Source: Kushneria aurantia DSM 21353 (GTDB lineage: Bacteria; Pseudomonadota; Gammaproteobacteria; Pseudomonadales; Halomonadaceae). Taken from it: a DNA stretch of 64,000 bases. The notes below the pieces were generated by a model. It did not search any database, had not been told where the DNA came from, and worked only from the letters and a program-made list of their open reading frames with translations. Made by a program: the position numbers and the translations under genes. This document shows, piece by piece, positions 27,591-37,589 of the stretch. How positions within the stretch are numbered: the stretch's first letter is position 1; each line of letters starts with the position of its first letter. Where the stretch lies: assembly GCF_000382245.1 (NCBI RefSeq), contig NZ_KB907875.1:37766-101765 (forward strand), written 5' to 3'.

Positions 27591-29990
27591 TCAGCCGAAC
27601 ACCACCTTCGAAACGTCCTGGTAGGTTTTGGCGAAGTGCACCGTCATGCCCTCCCTGAGGAAGTCGGGCAGCTCCTCGAAGTCGCGGCGATTGGCATCGG
27701 GCAGCACCAGCTCGAAGATGGCGCTGCGACGTGCGGCGATCACCTTCTCGCGAATCCCGCCCACCGGCAGCACCTGGCCGGTGAGCGTGATCTCGCCGGT
27801 CATCGCCAGCGGCCGACCGATCTCCTGACCGCGCGCCAGCGACAGCAGCGCCGTGGTCATGGTGACGCCCGCCGAGGGGCCATCCTTGGGGGTGGCGCCC
27901 TCCGGTACGTGCATGTGAATGAAGGCGGAGTCGAAGAAACCGGGCTGCGCCCCGTACTCCTGAAGATGTCCCAGCGCGAAGCTGTAGGCCAGGTTGGCCG
28001 ACTCCTGCATCACCTCGCCCAGCTTGCCGGTCAGCTTCATGCCGCGCTGCAGACCGTGCACGCGGGTCGCCTCCACCGGCAGAGTGGCGCCGCCCATCGA
28101 GGTCCAGGCAAGGCCCGTGACCACGCCCGTGCCCTTGAGCACCTTCTCCTTGCGAAACAGCGGCGCACCGAGGAAATCTTCCAGATTGTTGACCGAGACC
28201 TTGACCGTCTCCTGGTCCTCCTCCAGCAGTTTGACCGCCGATTTGCGCACGATGCGGTGCAGCTGCTTCTCCAGCTGGCGCACGCCGGACTCGCGGGCGT
28301 AGCCCTCGATAACGTGCTTGAGCGCCGCATCGGTCAGGTTGATACGCTTTTTGGGAATACGGTCGCGCTCCAGCAGCCGCGGCCAGAGGTGGTGTTTGGC
28401 GATCGCCATCTTCTCCTCGGCGATATAGCCGGACAGGCGTATCTGCTCCATGCGGTCGAGCAGCGCGCTCGGGATGGTGTCGAGCTGGTTGGCGGTGCAG
28501 ACGAACAGCACCTTCGACAGGTCCATGCGCACGTCGAGATAGTGATCGAGAAAATCGACGTTCTGCTCCGGATCGAGCACCTCCAGCAGCGCCGAAGCCG
28601 GGTCACCCTGAAAGGACTGGCCGAGCTTGTCGATCTCATCGAGCATGATCACCGGGTTCTCGACCTCGACCTCCTTCATCGCCTGCACCAGCTTGCCCGG
28701 CATGGCACCGATGTAGGTGCGCCGGTGGCCCTTGATCTCCGCCTCGTCGCGCATGCCGCCGACCGAGAAGCGGTAGAATTTACGCCCCAGCGCCTCGGCA
28801 ATCGAGCGCCCCACCGAGGTCTTGCCGACGCCCGGCGGGCCCACCAGCAGCAGGATCGAACCGCCCACATCGCCCTTGAAGGCGCCCTCGGCGAGAAACT
28901 CGACGATGCGGCTCTTGACGTCCTGCAGGCCGTCGTGGTCGCGGTCGAGCACGTGGCGGGCGTGGGCCAGGTCGAGCTGATCGTCCGAAGTGATGCCCCA
29001 CGGTAGCGACGTCAGCCAGTCGAGGTAGTTGCGGGTGGTACCGTACTCCGGCGAGCCGGTCTCCAGCACCGACAGCTTGCCCAGCTCGTCGTCGATGCGC
29101 GACTGCACCCGCTCCGGCACCATCTTGTCCTCGAGGCGCTCGCGGAAGGTATCGACATCGTTTTCGCGATCATCCTTGGAGATGCCCAGCTCCTTCTGGA
29201 TGATCTTGAGCTGCTCGCGCAGAAAGAACTCGCGCTGGCGCTCCTGCATCTGGGCGTTGACCTGCTCGGAAATCTCGCTCTGCAGCTGGGCTACCTCGAT
29301 CTCCTTGCGCAGCAGCGGCAGCACCACCTGCATGCGCTCCAGCACCGCCAGTGTTTCCAGCACCGACTGCAGCTCGGGACCGCGCGCCGAAGTGATGGCC
29401 GCGGCAAAATCGGTCAGCGGCCCCGGCTCGTTGGGGCTGAAACGGTTGAGATAGTGCTTGAGCTCCTCGCCATAGAGCGGGTTGATCGGCAACAGCTCCT
29501 TGATGCCGTTGATGATCGCCATGGCGTAGGCGCGGGTCTCGTCGCCCTGCTTCTCGACCGGCTCGTGGGGATACTGCACCTCCACCAGATAGGGCGGCTG
29601 GTCGGAGAGCCACTTCTTGATACGAAAACGGCGCAGCCCCTGGGCGATGAATTGTAGCTGCTCGTCATTGCTTTCAGAGCGGTGCACGCGCACCGCCGTG
29701 CCGGTAACGGGAAACTCACCCGGCGCCGGATCGGCCCCGGTATCGCCGATAAACGCCAGCCCGACGATATGATGCGAGGTCTCGCCGACCTTCTCGAGCG
29801 TCTCGTTCCAGCGCTTGCGATTGAGTACCAGCGGCTGCACCTGGGCCGGAAAGAAGGGCCGATTGTGGATCGGCAGCAGATAGAGCCGCTCGGGCAGATA
29901 TTCACTGGCGGGCACCATCGCCTGCGCCTTTGCATTACCCTGTTCATCCTCGGATTCGATCACGTAATCCGACTGATTTTCTTCACTCAT
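27591..29990 (-). CDS. lon: ATP-dependent Lon protease
   Basis: 799 aa. Domain order: N-terminal substrate-binding domain (LYLLPIHNRPFFPAQVQPLV), coiled coil, AAA+ module with Walker A GPPGVGKTSVG and Walker B IMLDEIDK, and the protease domain with the Ser-Lys dyad (Ser in KDGPSAGVTM, Lys in VLPVGGIREKVIAA). It degrades misfolded and regulatory proteins. It is not in the usual clpX-lon-hupB context, so it may be the additional Lon copy that some gammaproteobacteria carry (compare the AsrA type of Pseudomonas). That reading is inference. A weak sigma-32-like promoter lies about 90 bp upstream. Confidence 0.92.
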   Translation of the reverse strand: MSEENQSDYVIESEDEQGNAKAQAMVPASEYLPERLYLLPIHNRPFFPAQVQPLVLNRKRWNETLEKVGETSHHIVGLAFIGDTGADPAPGEFPVTGTAVRVHRSESNDEQLQFIAQGLRRFRIKKWLSDQPPYLVEVQYPHEPVEKQGDETRAYAMAIINGIKELLPINPLYGEELKHYLNRFSPNEPGPLTDFAAAITSARGPELQSVLETLAVLERMQVVLPLLRKEIEVAQLQSEISEQVNAQMQERQREFFLREQLKIIQKELGISKDDRENDVDTFRERLEDKMVPERVQSRIDDELGKLSVLETGSPEYGTTRNYLDWLTSLPWGITSDDQLDLAHARHVLDRDHDGLQDVKSRIVEFLAEGAFKGDVGGSILLLVGPPGVGKTSVGRSIAEALGRKFYRFSVGGMRDEAEIKGHRRTYIGAMPGKLVQAMKEVEVENPVIMLDEIDKLGQSFQGDPASALLEVLDPEQNVDFLDHYLDVRMDLSKVLFVCTANQLDTIPSALLDRMEQIRLSGYIAEEKMAIAKHHLWPRLLERDRIPKKRINLTDAALKHVIEGYARESGVRQLEKQLHRIVRKSAVKLLEEDQETVKVSVNNLEDFLGAPLFRKEKVLKGTGVVTGLAWTSMGGATLPVEATRVHGLQRGMKLTGKLGEVMQESANLAYSFALGHLQEYGAQPGFFDSAFIHMHVPEGATPKDGPSAGVTMTTALLSLARGQEIGRPLAMTGEITLTGQVLPVGGIREKVIAARRSAIFELVLPDANRRDFEELPDFLREGMTVHFAKTYQDVSKVVFG

Positions 29991-30079
29991 GGAGCGTCCT
30001 GATAGCTGTTTTGGCAGGCGTTCGAAGAGGAGGAGTTCGGCAACATCCGGTCACCTCGAATACCCGGTCGATAACCGGG

Positions 30080-30108
30080 CAATGCGGGCGGGAGATGGCT
30101 TTATCAAG
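30080..30108 (-). promoter_or_regulatory. Weak candidate sigma-32 promoter of lon
   Basis: Minus strand CTTGATA, 14-bp spacer, CCGCATTG (consensus CTTGAAA / CCCCATNT). The spacing is right but the -10 element is poor. It lies about 90 bp before the lon start. Confidence 0.3.
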
Positions 30109-30208
30109 ACCGGCCGGGTCGATTGCCTGCACAGAGCATGGCAGGCAACCGATGTATTGCGCGCTCGACCCGGCAGTACGGGCGGCCACAGGAAGGCCAT
30201 AACCGGCG

Positions 30209-31528
30209 TCAGAAACCCTGATCGAGCAGCAGCCAGGGCTCACCGTTGATCAACAGGGCGCCTTCGCGGATGCTCAGCTCCAGCGTTTCCTGTCCCGGCT
30301 GCTGGCCCGCTACCAGCGCCAGCAGCGGCGGTGCGTTGTGCACGACGAAGTCACCGTTGAGCCGACGGCGAAACGCCGAGCGTCCCCAGGAGGTCTGCAG
30401 CTGCGCGAAGCTCAGGCGCTGCACATCGTCGCCCTCCAGCGTCAGTGCACCCTCGAGCCGCAGCGGATGTCCCAGCATGCCGCTATCGACCGTCAGCGCG
30501 TCGACACGCAACTGCGGTGAATCGGACAGCAGCGCAAAGACCTTGTCCTGCCAGGGGCGAATCAGTGACAGCACGCCTCCCTCGAGCAGCGCCCCGGACT
30601 GCCATCGCGCGGCCAGCTCGCCCCCTGCCAGCGCAACCAACTCACGCGCGGCCTGCTCGTCGATACGAGCCAGTTCGGCCTCGAGCGTCGCGCTGCCGAC
30701 CTGCTGCTGTGACACGGCAGCGTTGTCCAGTGCCATGCTGAACGGATAGCGCAGCTGCTGACCGTCATGCAGGGTGTGCCCCTCGAAGTGCAGTTCCTCG
30801 GCCGACAGCGGCAGACCACCGCTGCGGGTGATGTGCAGGTTGGCGACGTCGAGCCGGTCCTCGCGACCGATCTCACCCTTGTTGTCGGGGGCCGCACTAT
30901 CGGCGGCGTGCAAGCGGGTCGACCAGTGTAGCGCCCCGAGGCTCAGTTGACGCACCGGGCTGCGATAGTCAAGGGCGGAAAAATCGACCGCAAGCCGGCT
31001 GCCCTGACCATCGCTTTCGAACGACACGGCAGCATTATCAAGCGTCAGGGCGGTATCACGCTGCTGCCAGGCCAGCGTCGCGGGTGCCTCGACGGTCAGC
31101 CGAGCACTCCGCTCGAGATGCTGAAAGCGCGCATTGAAGCTCACACGCTCGCCGGGAGAGAGTTCATCGGCAAAGAGTGCTCGGCCGCCCGCCTCGACCA
31201 GATCAGCTCTGCCCGACAGGGCGGTGCGCAGCACGCCATAGCGCAGCTGCCAGTCCAGCACCAGCGCCGGACTCTCCTCGCTGGTCCTGTCACTGCGTGT
31301 CAGCCGCAGCTGGCCATCAGCGGAGAAAAAACCATCGCGCTTGATGACGTTATTGGCGCTGATGCCATCCAGCGCATCGAGCCGCGCGACGGTCTCGGCC
31401 ATTTGTGCCCTGACTTCATGACGGCTGTAGCCCAGCGCCCCCAGCCACAGCACCAGCGCCAGCAGCAACACGACGCCGCCCCCTGTTACTACCCGACGCT
31501 TCCAGCGTCCCTGCTTCCGTGCCTTCAT
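30209..31528 (-). CDS. DUF945 (YdgA-like) membrane-anchored periplasmic protein
   Basis: 439 aa. One N-terminal membrane helix (about 13-32, GGGVVLLLALVLWLGALGY) is preceded by a very basic stretch. The rest is a long beta-rich periplasmic domain with DUF945 features such as SAEELHFEGHTL and a C-terminal LSIREGALLINGEPW. E. coli YdgA has this layout; its biochemical role is unresolved. The predicted product is inner-membrane-anchored, facing the periplasm. It lies 37 bp from pgpA and 218 bp upstream of lon on the same strand. Confidence 0.7.
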   Translation of the reverse strand: MKARKQGRWKRRVVTGGGVVLLLALVLWLGALGYSRHEVRAQMAETVARLDALDGISANNVIKRDGFFSADGQLRLTRSDRTSEESPALVLDWQLRYGVLRTALSGRADLVEAGGRALFADELSPGERVSFNARFQHLERSARLTVEAPATLAWQQRDTALTLDNAAVSFESDGQGSRLAVDFSALDYRSPVRQLSLGALHWSTRLHAADSAAPDNKGEIGREDRLDVANLHITRSGGLPLSAEELHFEGHTLHDGQQLRYPFSMALDNAAVSQQQVGSATLEAELARIDEQAARELVALAGGELAARWQSGALLEGGVLSLIRPWQDKVFALLSDSPQLRVDALTVDSGMLGHPLRLEGALTLEGDDVQRLSFAQLQTSWGRSAFRRRLNGDFVVHNAPPLLALVAGQQPGQETLELSIREGALLINGEPWLLLDQGF

Positions 31529-31565
31529 CGGTGTCGTCTACTCAAGTCCTGCCGCCCATGGCAGA

Positions 31566-32039
31566 TCAGTTAAGCCACAGCCAGACGTGCATCACACTCC
31601 AGGCATAGATGCCCGCCAGCACGTCGTCCAGCATGATGCCAAAGCCGCCGGTAACGCGACGATCCACGGTGCGCACCGGCCAGGGTTTGATGACATCGAA
31701 AACGCGAAAAATGATGAAACCCCATAGCGCCGTCTGCCATGAAAAGGGCACCGCCGCCATGGTCAACCAGTAGCCGACGAACTCGTCCCAGACGATGCCG
31801 GAGTGATCGTGCACGCCCAGATCGCGCGAGGTGCGATCGCACAGGTAGATGCCGATCAGTCCCGCCACGCCCAGCACCATCAGGTAGACCCCGAGCGGCA
31901 GGGTCGACATCAGCCAGTAGAAGGGAATCGCCGCCAGAGTGCCGAAGGTGCCGGGCGCGAAGGGCGCTGCACCGCTGCCCAGCCCGAAGGCCAGAAAGTG
32001 CACCGGACGGCGCCAGACGGAAGGTGGAGCGCGATTCAT
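31566..32039 (-). CDS. pgpA: Phosphatidylglycerophosphatase A
   Basis: 157 aa inner-membrane phosphatase making phosphatidylglycerol from its phosphate precursor. Helices and motifs fit PgpA: GLGSGAAPFAPGTFGTLAAI near the N-terminus, DHSGIVWDEFVGYW (metal-binding Asp/Glu), and GGFGIMLDDVLAGIYAW near the C-terminus. Start overlaps the thiL stop (ATGA). Last gene of the nrdR-ribD-ribBX-ribH-nusB-thiL-pgpA series, as in E. coli (nusB-thiL-pgpA). Confidence 0.93.
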   Translation of the reverse strand: MNRAPPSVWRRPVHFLAFGLGSGAAPFAPGTFGTLAAIPFYWLMSTLPLGVYLMVLGVAGLIGIYLCDRTSRDLGVHDHSGIVWDEFVGYWLTMAAVPFSWQTALWGFIIFRVFDVIKPWPVRTVDRRVTGGFGIMLDDVLAGIYAWSVMHVWLWLN

Positions 32040-33031
32040 GGATGCTCTCCGTGGCCGTTCGGCGCGGCGCCGCTCCCGGACGCACTGTTATAGAAGTGTT
32101 GCCAACCCGGACTCTTCAGGCTGACACCCTGAATGCCCGGTTCGGAGGTCACATGACCGATCACGTGCAACGCCCCGCCCAGCGCCCGGCGTGCCGCCGC
32201 CTCGTTCTGCGGGGGAAGCGCGACCAACAGCTGGTAGTCGTCGCCGCCGCCCAGCGCCGCCTGCAGCGCCTGGTCGGCGCCCAGTGCCGCGACCAGCCCG
32301 GGCGCCAGCGGAATGGCCTCGGCATCGAGCCGGGCGCCGGTGCCGGCGCCGTCACAGAGATGACGCAGATCGGCCAGCAGACCATCGGAGATATCCAGCC
32401 CGGCGCTGACCAGGTCGCGCAGCGCGATACCGGCATCAACCCGCGGCCGGGGACGAAGGTAGGCGTCAAGCAGGGGATTGTCTGCCGAGCGCTCGCCATC
32501 GAACCAGGCACGCAGACCGCCGTGGGCACCGCCCAGCGCTCCGGTGACCGCCAGCAGGTCGCCGGGTCTTGCCCCGCAGCGGGTAATGCCCGCCTCTGCG
32601 GGCAGTTCGCCGTGCACGGTGATGGTCATGGAGAGCTCGCGTCCGCGGGTGATATCGCCGCCCACCAGGGCGATATCGTGCTGCCGGGCCAGGCTGTAGA
32701 GGCCGTGGGCGAAGTCGGCCAGCCAGCTTTCGTCGACCTCCGCCAGCGTCAAGGCCAGCACGAACCAGCGCGGCCGGGCGCCCATGGCGGCCAGATCGCT
32801 CAAGTTGACCGCCAGCGCCCGGTGGCCGATCGCCTCCGCCGGCGCCTCGAGCGGGAAATGCACATCGGCCAGCGAGGTATCGACGCTCACCGCCAGCCGG
32901 CAGCCGGGCGTCGGCGACAGCAGCGCGCAGTCATCACCCTGCCCCAGCACGATACCGGCGTCGTCGCGCTGACGCTGCATGAAGTAGCGTCTGATGATCT
33001 CGAACTCGCCGGGGAGGCACGGGTCACTCAT
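32036..33031 (-). CDS. thiL: Thiamine-monophosphate kinase
   Basis: 331 aa. It phosphorylates thiamine monophosphate to the diphosphate cofactor. The AIRS/PurM-like fold is clear: GQGDDCALL (metal-binding Asp pair), VDTSLADVHFP, HRALAVNLSDLAAMGARPRW, VGGDITRG and LDISDGLLADLRHLC. Length fits E. coli ThiL (325). It lies 45 bp after nusB and is coupled to pgpA by a 4-bp overlap. Confidence 0.95.
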   Translation of the reverse strand: MSDPCLPGEFEIIRRYFMQRQRDDAGIVLGQGDDCALLSPTPGCRLAVSVDTSLADVHFPLEAPAEAIGHRALAVNLSDLAAMGARPRWFVLALTLAEVDESWLADFAHGLYSLARQHDIALVGGDITRGRELSMTITVHGELPAEAGITRCGARPGDLLAVTGALGGAHGGLRAWFDGERSADNPLLDAYLRPRPRVDAGIALRDLVSAGLDISDGLLADLRHLCDGAGTGARLDAEAIPLAPGLVAALGADQALQAALGGGDDYQLLVALPPQNEAAARRALGGALHVIGHVTSEPGIQGVSLKSPGWQHFYNSASGSGAAPNGHGEHP

Positions 33032-33076
33032 TGGCCTCGGGTCTCCATGGGATGACGAACGGCGCCGACGTCACCT

Positions 33077-33592
33077 TCAGTCACGCTCACGGCGCTGTCG
33101 GCGGGCCTGCACTTCCACCTGGCGTAGCTCACCCGCCAGCCGGTCCAGAATGGAGTTGACGTACTTGTGCCCGTCGGTAGCGCCAAAGATGCGCGCCAGC
33201 TCGACGCCTTCATTGATAACCGAGATATAGGGCACCTCCGGGCGGTGGGCCAGCTCGTAGGCACCCAGCCGCAGAATCGCCAGTTCGACACCGTCAAGGT
33301 CATCAAGCCGGCGGTCAAGCGTCGGTGCGATGGTGCTGTCGAGTTCGCCACAGCAGCTCGTCACGCCATGCAGCAGCTGGTGAAAGAGTGCCAGATCGGC
33401 GATCTTCATGACCTGAACCCAGTTCTCGTGCGGTTCGAGGTCGTCATCGGCGCTCTGGGCGCGAAACTCGGTTTCCAGCCGGGTGACCGCCGTACCGGTC
33501 ATCTGCCACTGGTAAAGCGCCTGCACGGTCAGCTCGCGAGCCGCCCGGCGTGCCTGCTGCTGCTTCGAAGGGACACGGGGGGCGTCCTTCAC
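33077..33592 (-). CDS. nusB: Transcription antitermination factor NusB
   Basis: 171 aa all-helical RNA-binding protein that, with S10 (NusE), binds boxA in rRNA leaders. The N-terminal [20 protein letters not shown] and C-terminal [20 protein letters not shown] plus [11 protein letters not shown] are diagnostic. It has about 30 extra residues compared with E. coli, at the basic N-terminus and the C-terminal tail ([10 protein letters not shown]). Start overlaps the ribH stop by 4 bp. Confidence 0.95.
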   Translation of the reverse strand: MKDAPRVPSKQQQARRAARELTVQALYQWQMTGTAVTRLETEFRAQSADDDLEPHENWVQVMKIADLALFHQLLHGVTSCCGELDSTIAPTLDRRLDDLDGVELAILRLGAYELAHRPEVPYISVINEGVELARIFGATDGHKYVNSILDRLAGELRQVEVQARRQRRERD

Positions 33593-34098
33593 GCCTCACC
33601 CCCATAGCTGTCAGCAGGCATGTCGCCTCCCATCTGACGCAGCAGCGACACCATCTCCATTGCCGCCATGGCGGCCTCGAAGCCCTTGTTGCCGGCCTTG
33701 GTGCCGGCACGCTCGATCGCCTGCTCGATGGAGTTGACGGTCAACACGCCGTTGGCGATGGGCGTGTCGTAGTCGAGCTGCAGGCGATTGAGGGCGGCGT
33801 TGCACTGCCCGGCAATGTGCTCGAAGTGCGGCGTGCCGCCGCGAATCACCGCGCCCAGCGCCACCACCGCGTCCGGCGCCAGCCGATTGAGGGCACGCTG
33901 CACGGCCAGCGGCAGCTCCCAGCCGCCGGGCACGTGAACGAGGTCGATATTGGCCTCGTCGACGCCGTGGCGCACCAGCGCATCCACGGCGCCTTCGACC
34001 AGCGAGTCGACCACATGGTGATTGAAGCGTCCCACCACGATGACGTAGCGGCCATCGACGTCGTCGAAGCGCCCTTCCAGCTGTGCAATCGGTTGCAT
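33589..34098 (-). CDS. ribH: 6,7-dimethyl-8-ribityllumazine synthase
   Basis: 169 aa. It condenses 5-amino-6-ribitylaminouracil with dihydroxybutanone phosphate in the next-to-last step of riboflavin synthesis. Motifs: [20 protein letters not shown], the substrate block [14 protein letters not shown], and [20 protein letters not shown] with the catalytic His. Length is about 13 residues above E. coli RibE/RibH, mostly at the C-terminus. It sits between ribBX and nusB; the product oligomer is normally a 60-mer or smaller ring assembly. Confidence 0.95.
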   Translation of the reverse strand: MQPIAQLEGRFDDVDGRYVIVVGRFNHHVVDSLVEGAVDALVRHGVDEANIDLVHVPGGWELPLAVQRALNRLAPDAVVALGAVIRGGTPHFEHIAGQCNAALNRLQLDYDTPIANGVLTVNSIEQAIERAGTKAGNKGFEAAMAAMEMVSLLRQMGGDMPADSYGGEA

Positions 34099-34190
34099 AG
34101 TTTTCCTTTCAATTCGTCGCTATCGCTGCATGCTGCCATAGCGGTTCGGCAGCATATGGTTATATGGCGCCATGATTGGCGTTCCCGGGG

Positions 34191-35357
34191 TCAGCGATCC
34201 GCGGCCGGCTGGCTACGGCTCTCATCCCGGCTGCCGACCTGCTCGACCACTTCGAGACCGTACCCGGCCAGCGCCGAAAAGCGCCACGGCGAACTGAGCA
34301 GGCGCATCTGCCCGACCCCGAGGCAGCGCAGAATCTGCGCCCCGGTACCCACGGTGACATAGTGGCCGGTACCATCGGCGTTCACTTCGCGTGCGCGCGG
34401 TCGGCGCTGCAGATAAAGATCGAGCTGCTCGCGGAAATCGACCATGCCATGCTGGTCGGCCAACAGCACCAGCACCCCCGCCTCGCTGTCGGCAATCTCG
34501 GCCAGCGCCTCCTGCGACGACCAGCTCTGACTGCCCTCGCGGCGCAGGCCGAGCAGATCGCGCAGCGCATCGGCGACGTGCACCCTGACTGTAGTGGGCC
34601 GTTCGCTCTCCGGCGAGCCCTTGACCAGCGCCAGATGGTGGCAGCCCTGGATGCGGTCGCGGAAGCAGTGCAGCTGAAAGCTGCCGGCCTCGGTCTCGAC
34701 CGGGTGCGACTCGAGGTGCTCGACGGTCTGCTCGTTGTGAATACGGTAGTGGATCAGCTCCGAGATGGTACCGATTTTAATCCCGTGCTCGGCGGCGAAG
34801 CGCTCCAGTTCCGGGCGCCGCGCCATGGTGCCGTCATCGTTCATCACTTCGCAGATCACTGCAGTGGGCTCGAAGCCGGCCATCTCGGCCAGGTCGCAGG
34901 CCGCCTCGGTGTGGCCGGCGCGGCGCAGCACGCCACCCGCCTCGGCCATCAGCGGAAAGATATGGCCGGGCTGCACGATATCCGCGGCGCGAGCGTTGCG
35001 CGCCGCCGCCGCCTGCACGGTGCGCGCCCGGTCGGCGGCGGAGATGCCGGTGGTCACTCCGCTGGCCGCTTCGATCGATACCGTAAAACGGGTACCAAAG
35101 CCGGAGCCGTTGTCGTTGACCATCAACGCCAGCCCCAGCTGCTCACAGCGCTCGCGCAGCATCGGCTGGCAGATCAGACCACAGGCGTAACGGGCCATGA
35201 AGTTGATGTGAGCGGGCTCGACGCACTCGGCGGCCATGATCAGGTCGCCTTCGTTCTCGCGATCCTCGTCATCCATCAGAATGACCATGCGCCCCTGACG
35301 AATCTCTTCGACCAGCGCCTCGACGCTGGCCAGTCGGCTGGCTGTCTGTTCACTCAT
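34191..35357 (-). CDS. ribB: 3,4-dihydroxy-2-butanone 4-phosphate synthase with degenerate RibA-like domain
   Basis: 388 aa. The N-terminal RibB domain (about 1-205) is intact: MDDEDRENEGDLIMAAE (acidic metal site), FTVSIEA and HTEAACDLAEMAGFEPTAV. The C-terminal half aligns in position with GTP cyclohydrolase II. However, the segment that should carry the three zinc Cys reads VADALRDLLGLRREGSQSW, with no Cys, and the GTP/Arg loop is also lost. It should therefore make dihydroxybutanone phosphate only (RibBX type). A true ribA must be elsewhere. Located between ribD and ribH. Confidence 0.9.
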   Translation of the reverse strand: MSEQTASRLASVEALVEEIRQGRMVILMDDEDRENEGDLIMAAECVEPAHINFMARYACGLICQPMLRERCEQLGLALMVNDNGSGFGTRFTVSIEAASGVTTGISAADRARTVQAAAARNARAADIVQPGHIFPLMAEAGGVLRRAGHTEAACDLAEMAGFEPTAVICEVMNDDGTMARRPELERFAAEHGIKIGTISELIHYRIHNEQTVEHLESHPVETEAGSFQLHCFRDRIQGCHHLALVKGSPESERPTTVRVHVADALRDLLGLRREGSQSWSSQEALAEIADSEAGVLVLLADQHGMVDFREQLDLYLQRRPRAREVNADGTGHYVTVGTGAQILRCLGVGQMRLLSSPWRFSALAGYGLEVVEQVGSRDESRSQPAADR

Positions 35358-35453
35358 TGCGGCTATCGGCCGGCGGCCGCTCCTCTGTATTGGCCCAGCT
35401 GTATGGCTTCAACTGAAGTCGCGATGACGAGGCCATCGCGATGCTTGTAACGC

Positions 35454-36701
35454 TCACGGCGCCTGCGAATCGCCAACCGGGCGCGCGATAATACGCCAGT
35501 CGGGGCCGAAAGCGCGAACATCGTCGATACTCAGCCGACGGCGCTGCGACAGCGTCTCGAGCCCCGTCAGGGTCAGCAGACCGCGGGCCCGATCGCCCAT
35601 CAGCACAGGCGCCATATAGATCACCAGCTCGTCGACCAGGCCGGCGTCGAGCATCGCCCCGCCAAGTCGCGAACCACTCTCCAGCAGCACCTCGTTGCAC
35701 TGCTCGGTATCGGCCAGATAGCGCATCAGCGCCTCCAGATCGACCTGTCCCGTGGCAGCCGCCGGCAGCGTTACCACCTCGGCACCGGCCGCCACCAGCG
35801 CCTCGCGGCGGCGAAAATGATCGCGCTGCTCCAGCGCCCCGGGGCCGCCCGGCGACACCGTCGCCACCAGGCTACGACCGGGCTCGCTCAGACAGCGCGA
35901 GGCGGTGGGCAGCGACAGGGTGGAGTCGACGATCACCCGCAGTGGCTGACGCAGGCCGCGCTCGTGACTCACCCGAGTAGCGCTGCAACGAAGCCGGATG
36001 TCGAGCTGCTCGGCGCGCACCGTCAGGCGGCTGTCGTCGCGCATCACCGAAGCAACGCCGCTGAGTATGGCACTGGAGCGCGCGCGCAGGTGCTGTACGT
36101 CGCGCCGCGCGCGCTCGCCGGTGATCCATTTGGACTCGCCGCTGGCCATGGCGGTGCGGCCGTCAAGGCTCATTGCCATTTTCAGCCGCACCCAGGGCAG
36201 CGAGCGCGACATACGCGAGATAAAACCGACGTTGAGGGCGCGGGCGTCCTCTTCCAGCATGCCCACTCGGGTAGCGACCCCGGCCGCCTCCAGCATGGCG
36301 ATACCGCGCCCGGAGACCTGCGGGTTGGGATCGCGCATGGCGGCCACCACCTCGGCGACGCCCGCCTCGGCCAGCGCCTTGGCACAGGGGCCGGTGCGGC
36401 CATAGTGGGAACAGGGTTCGAGGGTGACGTAGGCCGTGGCACCGCGCGCCGCCTCACCGGCAGCGCGCAGGGCGTGTATCTCGGCGTGGGCCTCGCCGGT
36501 CAGTTCGTGCCAGCCCTCGCCGACGACCTGCCCACCGCGCACCAGCACGCAGCCCACCCGCGGGTTGGGGTCGGTAGTATAGAGACCACGCCGCGCCAGA
36601 TGCAGGGCGCGCGCCATATAGTCCTCGCCGCGCCGCATATCGCGATGCGACTGCCCTCCCTGCGACAGATCGCAGTTGCCCGCCTGCTCCTCAACGCTCA
36701 T
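35454..36701 (-). CDS. ribD: Bifunctional riboflavin deaminase/reductase
   Basis: 415 aa. The N-terminal deaminase has the zinc motifs [13 protein letters not shown] and [17 protein letters not shown]. The C-terminal reductase has [20 protein letters not shown] and [20 protein letters not shown]. It converts the pyrimidine product of RibA through deamination and NADPH reduction. I chose ATG 36701; it has GGGAGG 11 nt upstream and overlaps the nrdR stop by 11 bp. A GTG 27 bp earlier is possible. Riboflavin synthase (ribE/ribC), often next to ribD, is absent here. Confidence 0.93.
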   Translation of the reverse strand: MSVEEQAGNCDLSQGGQSHRDMRRGEDYMARALHLARRGLYTTDPNPRVGCVLVRGGQVVGEGWHELTGEAHAEIHALRAAGEAARGATAYVTLEPCSHYGRTGPCAKALAEAGVAEVVAAMRDPNPQVSGRGIAMLEAAGVATRVGMLEEDARALNVGFISRMSRSLPWVRLKMAMSLDGRTAMASGESKWITGERARRDVQHLRARSSAILSGVASVMRDDSRLTVRAEQLDIRLRCSATRVSHERGLRQPLRVIVDSTLSLPTASRCLSEPGRSLVATVSPGGPGALEQRDHFRRREALVAAGAEVVTLPAAATGQVDLEALMRYLADTEQCNEVLLESGSRLGGAMLDAGLVDELVIYMAPVLMGDRARGLLTLTGLETLSQRRRLSIDDVRAFGPDWRIIARPVGDSQAP

Positions 36702-37203
36702 CGGACGGCGAGCCTCCCGTCTCGTCACGGGCTACCGAGGCCTCCGACGACAGATCGCCGGACAGACGTTCGATCTCGGCGCGAAACTCGTCGATATCCT
36801 GAAAGCGGCGATAGACCGAGGCAAAGCGGATGAAGGCGATCTGATCGAGCCCGCGCAGTTGGGTCATCACCTCTTCACCGATGGCACGCGCGTTGATTTC
36901 GCGCTCCCCGCGGGCACGCAGGCGCTGACGAATACGCTCGATGGCGGCCTCGATATCCTCGCTGGCGACCGGACGCTTTTCGAGCGCCCGCAGCATACCG
37001 GCGCGCAGCTTGGCAGGCTCGAAGCTCTCCCGCGAGCCGTCGGCCTTGACCACTCGCGGCATGACCAGCTCGGCGGCCTCGTGCGTCGTGAAGCGCTCGC
37101 CGCAGGCCAGGCACTGACGACGGCGGCGTACCTGATCGCCATCGGCGACCAGCCGCGAGTCGGTCACTCTGGTGTCCTGCTCACCGCAAAAGGGGCAATG
37201 CAT
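36691..37203 (-). CDS. nrdR: Ribonucleotide reductase repressor NrdR
   Basis: 170 aa. A zinc ribbon ([13 protein letters not shown], then [10 protein letters not shown]) is followed by an ATP-cone ([20 protein letters not shown] onward) that senses ATP/dATP. It represses nrd operons when dATP is high. ATG 37203 is the family start; the frame extends 13 codons upstream without merit. The C-terminus is about 20 residues longer than E. coli NrdR and acidic. nrdR-ribD adjacency is typical of gammaproteobacteria. Confidence 0.95.
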   Translation of the reverse strand: MHCPFCGEQDTRVTDSRLVADGDQVRRRRQCLACGERFTTHEAAELVMPRVVKADGSRESFEPAKLRAGMLRALEKRPVASEDIEAAIERIRQRLRARGEREINARAIGEEVMTQLRGLDQIAFIRFASVYRRFQDIDEFRAEIERLSGDLSSEASVARDETGGSPSDER

Positions 37204-37589
37204 GAGTCGTGTCTTTAATCCTGCCGCAGGGCGTCGGCTCATCAGGGCAAATGGCCGCCTGCCCCGTCGGCGTGGCGTTCGAAGAAAAAGCCGTCATGCT
37301 GTGGCAGCGCAGGATGGGGCAGGAATGCTCCGCACAGCGATGCCTGTAGGCAAATATTGTAACGTTTTCCCTGCTGTTCGGAAACGAAGGCGGGCGGCCT
37401 CGCCATCTCACCCTTCGCAAGCAGGCGCCTTCATTGACGAATAATCGACGAAGCCTTCCCCAACCCGGGTTGTAGGCCCGGCACAGCAGCACTACCCTAA
37501 AAAGCAGCCTATCGGCTCAAGGGCTGTCCCTCGGGCCAGGCTCGCAGGCACCGGGCACCGGCTTTTTCACTTTGGCAAACGAGAACGTC
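37204..37589. other. 386 bp intergenic region between nrdR and the GlsB-like genes
   Basis: Divergent promoter region. I looked for an FMN riboswitch ahead of the rib genes and for an NrdR box and saw neither. No gene is apparent. Confidence 0.45.

Noticed and set aside
34191..35357. Bifunctional RibBA with GTP cyclohydrolase II activity
   Set aside because: The zinc Cys and GTP-binding residues are absent from the C-terminal domain.
37204..37589. Possible FMN riboswitch or NrdR box ahead of nrdR-ribD
   Set aside because: None of the conserved RFN-element segments or NrdR-box palindromes could be found in this region, nor in 35358-35453.
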